Below are positions 35,481-44,285 of a DNA stretch of 64,000 nt, one piece after another. A program made the position numbers and the translations under genes. Where the stretch lies: contig CAVXGZ010000008.1 of the NCBI GenBank assembly GCA_963761325.1, positions 124,001 to 188,000 on the forward strand, in the 5' to 3' direction. A model generated the notes under the pieces. That model saw only the letters and a program-made list of their open reading frames with translations, was not told where the DNA came from and made no database searches. The number at the start of each line of letters is the position of its first letter. Position 1 is the stretch's first letter. The stretch comes from Streptantibioticus_C sp963761325. Its GTDB lineage: Bacteria > Actinomycetota > Actinomycetes > Streptomycetales > Streptomycetaceae.

Positions 35481-35990
35481 TCAGCCGCCGCGCGGCGTCT
35501 CGCCGGCCATCCGCACCGATCGGTCGACGTCCGCCGGCAGGTCGACGAACTCGCTGTCCCAGCGCGCCCCCAGCGCGATCAGGGCCCGGGCGGACGGCAT
35601 GCCGGCGGTGGCGGCGTTCAGCTCCGCCATCTCGGCGAAGAAGCCGTCCATGGCCGGTGAGGTGATGAAGAAGAACCGGACCGGGACCCTCCCGGTGTTG
35701 TACGGGCGGTGCACCGCGCCGCGCGGCACGACGGCGTAGTCGCCAGGACCCAGCGTGAGCGTGCGGTGGCCGACGTCGAGGGCCAGCTCGCCGGCCAGGA
35801 CGTGGAACGCCTCCTCGTGGTGGTGGTGCACGTGCGGCGGCGGACCGGCGGCGCCGGCCTCGTGGCAGTACTCGATCAACGAGTAGGCGCCGCCGGTCGC
35901 CGCCCCGTCGATCTTGACGGTCATCGGCATCCCGGTCGGGCCGGGGAAACTCCGTCCCTGCCCCGCCGCGATGACGTGGGGATCGCTCAT
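35481..35990 (-). CDS. cupin domain-containing protein
   Basis: A 169-residue single-domain cupin. Motif 1 is seen in PPPHVHHHHEEAFHVLAGEL and motif 2 in LGPGDYAVVPRGAVHRPYN, with the His/Glu metal ligands intact. Such proteins include metal-dependent dioxygenases and isomerases; the substrate is not deducible. GGAGG lies seven bases before the ATG of MSDPHVIA. It is divergent from the VOC gene. Confidence 0.78.
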   Translation of the reverse strand: MSDPHVIAAGQGRSFPGPTGMPMTVKIDGAATGGAYSLIEYCHEAGAAGPPPHVHHHHEEAFHVLAGELALDVGHRTLTLGPGDYAVVPRGAVHRPYNTGRVPVRFFFITSPAMDGFFAEMAELNAATAGMPSARALIALGARWDSEFVDLPADVDRSVRMAGETPRGG

Positions 35991-36138
35991 GCGTGTGCCT
36001 CCGGACAGTCGCACCGCCGCTCCGGACGCCGGAGCCGCCTTCTGCTGGTCCTTGGCATCCTCCCGCGAGAGCGCGCCGGCGAGCGGTTCGGCCCGCCGCC
36101 GTCACGCGATTGTCAGTGGCGGCTGCGAGGATGCCGGT

Positions 36139-36846
36139 ATGGAAGAGAAGCTGAGTCGCCAGGCGGCCTCGGACGCGGTGAGCGACCAGGGGTGGCGCTA
36201 TCTGCTGGGCACGTTGCGAGCGTCGGTCGCGGTCGGTTCGCTGGGCCGGGCGGCCGAGGTGGCGGCGCGCGCGGTCGCGGTGTGCGGCGCCGACGCCGAG
36301 GGACACCTGCGCGTCGACCTGCGGGCGGACCGGGTGGAGCTCGCCCTGCAGACGCTGGACCGGGCGGTGGTGACGGCCCGGGACGTCGAGCTGGCCCACC
36401 GGCTCTCCGCGGCGGTGCGCGAGGCCGGGCTGCGCACCGGGCCCGGGGCGTCCCGGCCGGTCCAGCTCCTGGAGATCGCGGTCGACGCCCTCGACATCGC
36501 GGCGATCCGGCCGTTCTGGAAGGCGGTGCTGGGCTACACCGACGAGCCGGGCGCCGACGGTCCCACCGATCCGCTGGTCGATCCGGTCGGGCAGGGCCCG
36601 GCGTTCTGGTTCCAGCGGATGGACGTGGCACGCCCGCAGCGCAACCGCATCCACTTCGACATATGCGTCCCGCACGACGAGGCGGCCCGGCGGATCGAGG
36701 CGGCGCTGTCCGCCAGCGGCCGGCTGCTGTCGGCGACCCGCGCGCCCGCCTTCTGGGTGCTCGCCGACCACGAGGGCAACGAGGTCTGCGTGACGACCTG
36801 GCAGGGCCGCGACGGCCAGGAGGCACCGGCACCGACCGGTTCCTGA
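36139..36846 (+). CDS. VOC family protein with pterin-dehydratase-like N-terminus
   Basis: A 235-residue protein. The first about 95 residues resemble 4a-hydroxytetrahydrobiopterin dehydratase (LRADRVELALQT, TARDVELAHRLSAAV) but the catalytic His pair of that enzyme is not present. The second half is a glyoxalase-like VOC fold (LEIAVDALDIAAIRPFWKAVLGY, NRIHFDICVPHDEA, FWVLADHEGNEVCV). This fusion recurs in actinomycetes; no reaction is established. The ATG of MEEKLSRQ is chosen. Confidence 0.72.
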   Translation: MEEKLSRQAASDAVSDQGWRYLLGTLRASVAVGSLGRAAEVAARAVAVCGADAEGHLRVDLRADRVELALQTLDRAVVTARDVELAHRLSAAVREAGLRTGPGASRPVQLLEIAVDALDIAAIRPFWKAVLGYTDEPGADGPTDPLVDPVGQGPAFWFQRMDVARPQRNRIHFDICVPHDEAARRIEAALSASGRLLSATRAPAFWVLADHEGNEVCVTTWQGRDGQEAPAPTGS

Positions 36847-37384
36847 CGGCTCGGCCCGGGTCGCCGCGGCGCGCGGTCGCCGTCGTACGGCCGGGCGGCC
36901 CGATTGACCGTGCGGACCCGTGCGGACCCGTGCGTCCTTGCCGCCGAGCAGCCGGGCCGGGGGCCGGGTGGCCGGCGCGGCGTGCTCCGGCGCCGCCGGG
37001 CGGGATCGTCGCGAACGCGGGGCGGCACGATCGGGCGGGCGGTGGCTCAACTGGCCGCTTTCCAGGGCGCGTTGAGCGCGATCGTGGGGCCGGGCCCTCC
37101 CGGCTGGTCACGACACCCGCGCCCGCGCGCCGACCCCGCTCCGGCCCGTGCCGACCCGCGCCGCACGCCCGCCGCCGGTCCCGGCACGGCCGCCCGCACC
37201 GGGACCGCCGTCCCGCCCTGCCCGCGCCGCGTCCGCCCGCGCGCCCGCGCAATTCGTTTGCCGCGCCCGCGCGTTCGCGATCATCCTGGTGTTCCCGGTC
37301 GGACGCCGCGCCCCGCGCGCTCCCGTACCGCCCTCACCCCTCGCGTTCCCGTATCCCGGGCACCCCTCGTCAAGGAGCACGCGC
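36847..37384. other. GC-rich intergenic region
   Basis: About 540 bases of very CG-rich sequence before the MoxR gene. Long open frames across it are Pro/Arg/Ala-rich shadows. AAGGAG at its end serves the MoxR start. No other signal recognised. Confidence 0.4.
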
Positions 37385-38446
37385 TTGCAGGCAGCCGTCA
37401 CCGTCACCCCCGCCCGGATCCCGGAGTTGCTGCTCGGTCTGGCGACCGTGCGGCCGGTGTTCGTCTGGGGCGCGCCCGGTATCGGGAAGTCGTCGCTGGT
37501 GAGGGAGTTCGCGCAGTCCCTGGGGCTGGAGTGCGTCAGCCTGCTCGGTACCCAGCTCGCCCCCGAGGACCTGGTGGGCGTGCCGCAGATCCGGGACGGG
37601 CGCTCGGTCTTCTGCCCGCCGGAGACGATCGCGCGCGACGAGCCGTACTGCCTGTTCCTCGACGAGCTGAACGCGGCGACGCCGGACGTGCAGAAGGCGT
37701 TCTACTCGCTGATCCTCGACCGGCGGATCGGCGGCTACGAGTTGCCGCACGGCAGCATCGTCATCGGCGCCGGCAACCGGTCGACGGACAACGCGCTGGC
37801 CCGGCCGATGGCCTCCGCGCTGGTCAACCGGCTGGCCCACGTGCACCTGACCGCCTCGGCGACCGACTGGCTGAGGTGGGCCGCCGGAAACGGGATCCAT
37901 CCGTGGATCGTCGACTACGTGACCGACCGGCCGGACCACCTGTGGTCCAAGCCGCCGAAGACCGAGGAGACCTTCTCCACGCCGCGGTCGTGGCACATCC
38001 TCTCCGACGCGCTGCACTCCTTCGGGGCGGCGCTGGACGAGGAGACCCTGAAGGTGCTGGCGCACGGGACGCTCACCCCGGCACACGCGGCGGCCTTCTG
38101 CGGCTACGTCAAGACGGTGCGCAGCCGCTTCGGCCTGGACGCGATCCTCAAGGGCGACGCGCGCTGGCCGCACCGGATCGAGGACCGCGACCTGCTGTAC
38201 TTCCTGGCGGACTCCTTCCGGGGGCGGCTGCTGAAGGAGCTGCCCGCGTCCAGGGAGCACGCGTCGCCCTCGGTGCGGCAGACCGCCTACCGGGCGAAGT
38301 CGCTGCTGGTGCAGCTGGCCGAGATATCGGTGGAGGTCGCGCAGACCGTCATCGCGGACGACGTGGACGGCAATCCGTCGCTGCCCGCCTGGTTCCTGGT
38401 CGAGGCGGCCCGCGACATGCCCCGGCTGGTGGAGGCGCGGCGGTGA
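37385..38446 (+). CDS. MoxR-family AAA+ ATPase
   Basis: A 353-residue AAA+ ATPase: Walker A GAPGIGKSS near residue 28, Walker B CLFLDELNAA near 92, and sensor-1 IGAGNRSTDNA near 125. MoxR ATPases act as chaperones, often with VWA-domain proteins. The start is TTG with AAGGAG seven bases upstream. The last codon overlaps the GTG of the next gene (GTGA), so the pair is translationally coupled. Confidence 0.82.
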   Translation: MQAAVTVTPARIPELLLGLATVRPVFVWGAPGIGKSSLVREFAQSLGLECVSLLGTQLAPEDLVGVPQIRDGRSVFCPPETIARDEPYCLFLDELNAATPDVQKAFYSLILDRRIGGYELPHGSIVIGAGNRSTDNALARPMASALVNRLAHVHLTASATDWLRWAAGNGIHPWIVDYVTDRPDHLWSKPPKTEETFSTPRSWHILSDALHSFGAALDEETLKVLAHGTLTPAHAAAFCGYVKTVRSRFGLDAILKGDARWPHRIEDRDLLYFLADSFRGRLLKELPASREHASPSVRQTAYRAKSLLVQLAEISVEVAQTVIADDVDGNPSLPAWFLVEAARDMPRLVEARR

Positions 38447-40245
38447 GCCGCCGGCGCTCCAGGGCAGCGGAGCAGCGCCCGGACCCGGCGGCCGAGGCGT
38501 TCCTCAAGGGGCTGGCGATGATCCGCGGCAACCCGGCGCTCGACTCGCTGGACGCCCACTTCTGCCGGACCGGCTGCCGGATGGTGCCCGAGCACGGCTG
38601 GGCGCTGGTCGACTCGGACGGCTGCGTGCACGCCCACCCGACCCGGCGGGCCGAACCGGCCGAGTGGGCCTGGGTGTTGGCACACTGCCTGCTGCACCTC
38701 GGCTTCGGCCACGTGCCTGCCGCGAGCGGGCCGCGGGTGCAGCCCGACCGGTACGAGCTGGCGGCCCGGTGCGCCGTGGTCCACCGCTTCCAGCAGACCT
38801 TCCCGCTGGGCCGGCCGCCCGACTGGCTGCCGGCGGCCGTGCCCGGCGGCGACGAGGAGCAGTTGGCGGCGCGCTGGCGGCGCGACGGCATCCCGCCGGA
38901 GTTCGAGCGCTGCGGGGTCAACGGCACGGCGCCCGACCAGGTGCTGGAGCCGTGGCCGCAGTGGTACGGGCAGGTGAAGGACTGGCAGCAGGTGTTCGCA
39001 CAGGCGCTGACCAGGACCGTGTCGGCGGCGATGGACGTGGCTGGCGGCCGGCGCGCCGGGCTGCGGGACGAACGGCTGCCGTCGCGGCCGTGGGAGCGGG
39101 CGCTGAGCTGGTTCGTCTCGTCGTACCCGCTGCTCGGCGGCATCGCGGCCGGTATGACGGTCGTGGCCGACGCGGAGCTGGCCCGGGCGCACGCCATCAC
39201 GGTGGCGGCCGTCAACGCCGAGGCGGGCGAGATCTACGTCAACCCGCTGCGGCGCCAGACCGACGAGGAGTGGCGGTTCGTCCTGGCCCACGAGATGCTG
39301 CACGCCGCGCTGCGGCACGGCGACCGGTGCGGCGCCCGGGACCGCTACCTGTTCAACGTGGCGGCCGACTACGTGATCAACGGCTGGCTGCTGGAGATGG
39401 GCGTCGGCGAGATGCCCGAGGGGCTGCTGCACGACCCGGAGCTGACCGGGCTGTCGGCCGAGGAGGTCTACGACCGGATCGCCGGCGACCTGCGCCGCCG
39501 GCGCCGGCTCGGCACGCTGCGCGGCGCGGGGCGCGGCGACATCCTGGGCGGGCCGCTGGGCCACGGGCCGGGCGACTACGTCGACCTGGACGAGTTCTAC
39601 CGGCGCGGTCTCGTCCAGGGCTTCGACCTGCACCACCGGCAGGACCGCGGGCTGCTGCCCAGCGGGCTGGTGGAGGAGATCCGGGCGCTGGCCCATCCGC
39701 CGGTGCCGTGGGACGCGCGACTCGCGCGGTGGTTCGACGAGTTCGTGCCGCGGCCGGAGCCGGTGCGCAGCTACGCGCGGCCGTCCCGCCGGCAGGCCGC
39801 GACCCCTGGCATCCCGCGCGCCGGGCGGTACTTCCCGCCCGAGGAGGTGGCGCGCTGCACCTTCGGCGTCGTCCTGGACACCTCGGGCTCGATGAACCGC
39901 ACGCTGCTGGGCAAGGCGCTGGGCGCGATCGCCTCGTACGCCGTCTCGCGCGACGTGCCGGCGGCCCGGGTGGTCTTCTGCGACGCGGCGGCCCACGACG
40001 CGGGCTATCTGCCGGTCACCGAGATCGCGGGGCGGGTGCGGGTGCGCGGGCGGGGCGGCACCGTGCTGCAGCCGGGCATCGACCTGCTGCTGCGTGCCCC
40101 GGACTTCCCGCCGGCCGCTCCGGTGCTGGTGATCACCGACGGGCAGTGCGACGTGCTGCGGGTGCGCCGCGAGCACGCCTTCCTCATCCCGCAGGGCGCC
40201 TCGCTGCCCTTCACCGCGCGCGGACCGGTCTTCCGGCTGCGGTGA
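38443..40245 (+). CDS. VWA-like metallopeptidase (DUF2201-type)
   Basis: A 600-residue protein with a metallopeptidase-like domain (HExxH: LAHEMLHAALRHG near residue 282; NVAADYVINGWL after it) and a C-terminal VWA-like domain (VVLDTSGSMN near 478, a DxSxS MIDAS motif). An N-terminal degenerate repeat of the peptidase part (AHCLLHLGFGH) is seen near 85. This is the DUF2201 family, which is usually encoded next to a MoxR ATPase. The substrate is unknown. GTG start overlaps the MoxR stop. Confidence 0.8.
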   Translation: MSRRRSRAAEQRPDPAAEAFLKGLAMIRGNPALDSLDAHFCRTGCRMVPEHGWALVDSDGCVHAHPTRRAEPAEWAWVLAHCLLHLGFGHVPAASGPRVQPDRYELAARCAVVHRFQQTFPLGRPPDWLPAAVPGGDEEQLAARWRRDGIPPEFERCGVNGTAPDQVLEPWPQWYGQVKDWQQVFAQALTRTVSAAMDVAGGRRAGLRDERLPSRPWERALSWFVSSYPLLGGIAAGMTVVADAELARAHAITVAAVNAEAGEIYVNPLRRQTDEEWRFVLAHEMLHAALRHGDRCGARDRYLFNVAADYVINGWLLEMGVGEMPEGLLHDPELTGLSAEEVYDRIAGDLRRRRRLGTLRGAGRGDILGGPLGHGPGDYVDLDEFYRRGLVQGFDLHHRQDRGLLPSGLVEEIRALAHPPVPWDARLARWFDEFVPRPEPVRSYARPSRRQAATPGIPRAGRYFPPEEVARCTFGVVLDTSGSMNRTLLGKALGAIASYAVSRDVPAARVVFCDAAAHDAGYLPVTEIAGRVRVRGRGGTVLQPGIDLLLRAPDFPPAAPVLVITDGQCDVLRVRREHAFLIPQGASLPFTARGPVFRLR

Positions 40246-40296
40246 GCGCGCCCCGGCCACCGGCCCGGCGGGCCCGGGCATCATAGGGTCACGGGG

Positions 40297-43197
40297 GTGA
40301 GCATGGCGGAGCAGCCGATGTCGCGTCAGGAGATGATCCGGCGGCGTCGAAGGACCGGATTCGTCGGCCGGCACGCGGAGTTGGCGGCGTTCCGGGCGAA
40401 CTTCGGCCGGCAGCCGCAGGACGACACCTGCCAGTTCCTCTTCCACGTTCACGGCAACGCGGGGGTGGGCAAGACGTCGCTGCTGCGGCAGTGGGAGGCG
40501 GCGGCCCGCGAGCAGGGCGCGGCGACCGCGTTCGTGGGCGACGAGATCCACAGCGTGCTGGAGGCCATGGAGGCGGTGAGCGAGCGGCTCGGCCGGCAGG
40601 GCTGCCCGCTGCGGGGCTTCGACAGGATGCTGGCGCTCTACCGGCAGCGGCGGCACGAGGCGGAGGCGGCCTCGGGGGCGGCGGGCGACGACGAGCCGAG
40701 CCGTCCGCCGTCGCCGGCCGGCACGCTGGCCGCGCAGGTCGGCCTGGCGGGGCTGGGACTGGTGCCGGGCGCCGGGGCGTTCACCCAGGCGGTCAGCGCG
40801 CAGCAGGTCGCGCTGGGCGCCGAGCGGCTGCGGGCGGTGCTCAGTTCGCGGTTCCGCAGCCATGACGACGTGCGGTTGGTCATGTCGCCGTTGACGGTGC
40901 TGACGCCGCGGTTCCTGGCGGATCTCACCGAACTGGCCGCGCGGCGGCCGTGGTTGGTGCTGTTCTTCGACACCTACGAGCGGACCGGTCCGCTGCTGGA
41001 CGGGTGGCTGCGCGACGTGCTGGTCACCGAGACCTACGGCGGCGTCCCGGTGAACCTGCAGGTGGTGCTGGCCGGGCAGGGCCGGCTGGACGCCCGGTGC
41101 TGGGGCGACTGGCTGGACCTGGTCGCCCACGTGCCGCTGGAGGTGTTCACCGAGGACGAGGCGCGGGCGCTGCTGGCCGCCCGGGGCGTCACCGACGAAC
41201 GCGTGGTGGAGGTGGTGCTGCGGCTCTCCGGGCGGCTGCCGGTGCTGGTCGACACGCTCGCCCGCGCGCACCCGCGCGCCGCGGGGGAGATCGAGGACCC
41301 CTCCGACTCGGCCGTGGAGCGGTTCCTGAAGTGGGAGGCCGATCCGGACCGCCGGGCGGTCGCGCTGGCCTGCGCCCTGCCGCTGCGGCTGGACGAGGAC
41401 GTCTACGACGCGGCGGTGGCCCGGCCGGTGGACGGCGGCTACCGGTGGCTGCGCGGCCTGCCGTTCGTCGACGACCAGGGCGGCGGCTGCCGTTACCACG
41501 ACGTGGTGCGCGCTCCGATGCTCCGGGTGCAGCGCGTCCGCTCCCCGAGGCGCTGGGCGGACGACCACGCCCGGCTGGCCGCGGTGTTCCGCGGGTGGCG
41601 CGAGGCGCTGGAGACCTCCCTGCCGCCCTCGGGGCACTGGGGCGAGCCGGGGTGGCGCGAGCACCGGCTCAACGAGACCTACCACCGGCTGTGCTCCGCT
41701 CCCCGGCAGGCGCTGCCCGACGCGCTGCACGACGCGGTGCGCGCCTGCGAGGCGGGTGTCGCGGTGCTGCGGCGTTGGTGCGACCTGCTGGGCCGGGCCG
41801 GTGAGGACGCGGGCTCCGGGACACTGCGCGATCTCGGCCGGCGGTTGCGGGACGCGGCGGACGACGACGCGGCCGGCCCGTCGGCGGCGCTGGGCGTGCT
41901 GCTGTCGCTGCCCGAACTCACGCCTGGCGCACGGGCGTTGGCGCACGCCGTGCGCGGCCGGGCGCACGCCGACGCCGACCGCGTCGAGCAGGCGCTGTCC
42001 GACTACGACGCCGCCCTCGCGCTCGATCCGGACCTCGGGCCCGCGCTGCTCGGCCGCGGCGCCGTGTACACGGTGCTGGGCCGGCCCGAGGACGCACTGG
42101 CCGACCACGACCGGGCGGTGCTGCTCGACCCGGGTTCGGCGCGGGCGCTCGCCGACCGCGGGCAGTTGCACCGGCGGGCCGGGCGGCACGACGCCTCCCT
42201 CGCCGACTACGACCGGGCGATCGGGCTGGACCCGGGCTTCGCGTGGGCCATCGCGGACCGGGGCGAGACCTACCGGGTGATGCGGCGCTACGACGAGGCG
42301 CTCGCGGACTTCGACCGCGCGGTGGAGATCGATCCGGAGTACACCTGGGCCCTCGCCAACCGCGGCCTGACGTACCGGCTCCTGGGCCGGTACCCGGAGG
42401 CCGTGGCCGACTTCGACCGGGCCGTGGCGCTCGACGCGGAGTACGCCTGGGCGATCGCCAACCGTGCGAAGACCCGCCAACTCCTCGGACAGCACGCCGA
42501 ATCCCTCGCCGACTACGACCGGGCGATCCGCCTCGCCCCCGGCTACACGTGGGCCATCGCCAACCGCGCGCTGATCCACCAGCTGCTCGGCCGCCACGAC
42601 GACGCCCTCGCCGACTTCGACCGGGCCGTCCGGCTGGCGCCCACCCTCGCGTGGGCGATCGCCAACCGCGGCCTGGCCCACCGGCTGCGCGGCCGCTACG
42701 AACAGGCCCTCGCCGACCTAGACCGGGCCGTGGAGATCGACCCCGGCTACGCCTGGGCGATCGCGCACCGCGGCTGGCTGCACCTGCTGGCGGACCGGCC
42801 CGAGCGGGCGGCCGAGGACTTCGACCGGGCCGTCGCGCTCGAACCCGGCAACGGCCGGACCTGGTGGCAGAGGGCGCTGGTGCTGCACCGGTTGGGTTCC
42901 GGGGAGGAACGCGCGGCGCGGCGGCGGGCGGTGGAACTGCTCACCGAGGCGGTCGCGCACGGCGGCGAGCACGCGGCAGCCGCCCGCGGCGACCTGCTGG
43001 TCGCGCTGTGCGCGGTGCCGGACGACGATCGGGCGGCCGAGCAGCTCGACCTCTTCCTCGCGGCCGGCCCGCCCGCCGACCTCGTGCGGCAGGTGCTGCG
43101 GGACCTCACCGACACCCGGCGGTCGCTCACCGACGCCTCCCCGGCCGTCGAAGATCTGCGCCGCCGCCTGGCCGCGGCGCTGGAGGCAGAAGGCTGA
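40297..43197 (+). CDS. STAND-like ATPase with TPR repeats
   Basis: A 966-residue protein. The N-terminal part is an NTPase with VHGNAGVGKTSLLRQWE (Walker A near residue 52) and LVLFFDTYE as Walker B near 225. From about residue 560 there are around nine 34-residue TPRs with a very regular LADFDRAVxLDPxxAWAIANRG pattern. This resembles STAND signalling ATPases in which a C-terminal repeat array senses a ligand. GTG at 40297 is given; an ATG at 40303 with GGGGG before it is as likely. It follows the MoxR/VWA pair by about 50 bases on the same strand, so they may be one functional unit. Confidence 0.75.
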   Translation: MSMAEQPMSRQEMIRRRRRTGFVGRHAELAAFRANFGRQPQDDTCQFLFHVHGNAGVGKTSLLRQWEAAAREQGAATAFVGDEIHSVLEAMEAVSERLGRQGCPLRGFDRMLALYRQRRHEAEAASGAAGDDEPSRPPSPAGTLAAQVGLAGLGLVPGAGAFTQAVSAQQVALGAERLRAVLSSRFRSHDDVRLVMSPLTVLTPRFLADLTELAARRPWLVLFFDTYERTGPLLDGWLRDVLVTETYGGVPVNLQVVLAGQGRLDARCWGDWLDLVAHVPLEVFTEDEARALLAARGVTDERVVEVVLRLSGRLPVLVDTLARAHPRAAGEIEDPSDSAVERFLKWEADPDRRAVALACALPLRLDEDVYDAAVARPVDGGYRWLRGLPFVDDQGGGCRYHDVVRAPMLRVQRVRSPRRWADDHARLAAVFRGWREALETSLPPSGHWGEPGWREHRLNETYHRLCSAPRQALPDALHDAVRACEAGVAVLRRWCDLLGRAGEDAGSGTLRDLGRRLRDAADDDAAGPSAALGVLLSLPELTPGARALAHAVRGRAHADADRVEQALSDYDAALALDPDLGPALLGRGAVYTVLGRPEDALADHDRAVLLDPGSARALADRGQLHRRAGRHDASLADYDRAIGLDPGFAWAIADRGETYRVMRRYDEALADFDRAVEIDPEYTWALANRGLTYRLLGRYPEAVADFDRAVALDAEYAWAIANRAKTRQLLGQHAESLADYDRAIRLAPGYTWAIANRALIHQLLGRHDDALADFDRAVRLAPTLAWAIANRGLAHRLRGRYEQALADLDRAVEIDPGYAWAIAHRGWLHLLADRPERAAEDFDRAVALEPGNGRTWWQRALVLHRLGSGEERAARRRAVELLTEAVAHGGEHAAAARGDLLVALCAVPDDDRAAEQLDLFLAAGPPADLVRQVLRDLTDTRRSLTDASPAVEDLRRRLAAALEAEG

Positions 43198-43280
43198 CGC
43201 TACGTCAATACGTTCTGGATCGCGAGGTGTTGTGATCCACCGGGTTGCGCCGCGCGTCAGGGGATCGTGAGGATCACCGC

Positions 43281-44120
43281 ATGCCTGCTTTCACCGCTCC
43301 GGACGGGACCGCGCTCTCCTACCGACTCGTCGGGGAGGGGGAGCCTCTGCTGTGCGTGCCCGGCGGGCCGATGCGCGCCGCCGCCTACCTCGGCGACCTA
43401 GGGGGGCTGGCGGCGCACCGCAGGCTGGTCCTCCCGGACCTGCGCGGCACCGGGGACTCCGCGGTTCCCGCCGACCCGGCGACGTACCGCTGCGACCGGC
43501 AGGTGCCCGACATCGAGGCGCTCTGCGACCACCTCGGCCTGGACCGGGTCGACGTGCTCGCGCACTCCGCGGGCGGCGACCTCGCGATCCTGCACGCGGC
43601 CCGGCATCCGTCGCGCGTGCGCAGCCTCACCCTGGTCACCGCCCGGGCCCGGGCCCTCGGCGTGGAGTTCACCGAGCGGCAGCGCCGGGAGGCGGCGGCT
43701 CTGCGCGCGCACGAGCCGTGGTTCCCGGCCGCGCACGCCGCCTACGAGGCGATCTGGGCCGGCGCCGCCACCGACGCCGACTGGGACGCCGTCGCCCCGT
43801 TCTTCTACGGCCGTTGGGACGCGGCCGCCAAGCGGCACGCCGCGACGGACGTCGAGCAGAGCAACCCGGAGGCCGCCGACGCCTACGCGGCCGGCGGGGC
43901 CTTCGACCCGGCCGCGACCCGTGCCGCGATCGCCGCGCTGGACGCCCGGGTGCTGGTGCTGGCGGGCGGGTCGGACGGCGGGCCGCTGCCGCGGGTCGCC
44001 GCGCACGTCGCCGAGTTGTTCCCGGCCGCCGAACTCGCCGTCCTGCCGGGCGCCGGGCACTTCCCGTGGCTCGACGACCCGGAGGGCTTCACCACGACCG
44101 TCGCGAACTTCCTGCGGTAG
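43281..44120 (+). CDS. alpha/beta hydrolase
   Basis: A 279-residue alpha/beta hydrolase: CVPGGPM in the oxyanion region, LPDLRGTGDS, nucleophile elbow AHSAGGDL, LAGGSD for the acid and GAGHFPWLDDP for the His. Similar to proline iminopeptidase-like and other small-molecule hydrolases; substrate unknown. ATG of MPAFTAP with GAGGA upstream is chosen. Confidence 0.8.
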   Translation: MPAFTAPDGTALSYRLVGEGEPLLCVPGGPMRAAAYLGDLGGLAAHRRLVLPDLRGTGDSAVPADPATYRCDRQVPDIEALCDHLGLDRVDVLAHSAGGDLAILHAARHPSRVRSLTLVTARARALGVEFTERQRREAAALRAHEPWFPAAHAAYEAIWAGAATDADWDAVAPFFYGRWDAAAKRHAATDVEQSNPEAADAYAAGGAFDPAATRAAIAALDARVLVLAGGSDGGPLPRVAAHVAELFPAAELAVLPGAGHFPWLDDPEGFTTTVANFLR

Positions 44121-44217
44121 GAGGCCGGTTGATCGTCGCGCCCGCCTGGCGTCGGATCGCGTGACGCGGGACGGCCGCACGTCTTGACGGACCATGACAA
44201 CGGTGTCTCAACTGGTG

Positions 44218-44231
44218 TTGCAACGTTGGAA
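44218..44231 (+). promoter_or_regulatory. LacI-family-type operator upstream of GH76 gene
   Basis: TTGCAACGTTGGAA is a near-palindrome with the central CG typical of LacI-family sites. It lies 55 bases before the glycosidase gene and downstream of a TTGACG (44184-44189) that could be a -35 box. Sugar-responsive control is likely. Confidence 0.45.
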
Positions 44232-44285
44232 AGTGCGTTGTGAACGGCTCCACCCGCTGCCGGAGAAGACCAAGAGGGGTGTCCC

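Noticed and set aside
36904..37384. N-terminal extensions of the MoxR and VWA frames
   Set aside because: They are Pro/Arg/Ala-rich, and the TTG (37385) and GTG (38443) starts have good ribosome binding or overlap signals.
38287..42681. A 1464-codon minus-strand open frame under the MoxR/VWA/TPR genes
   Set aside because: Low-complexity shadow of three recognisable plus-strand genes, with no motif of its own.
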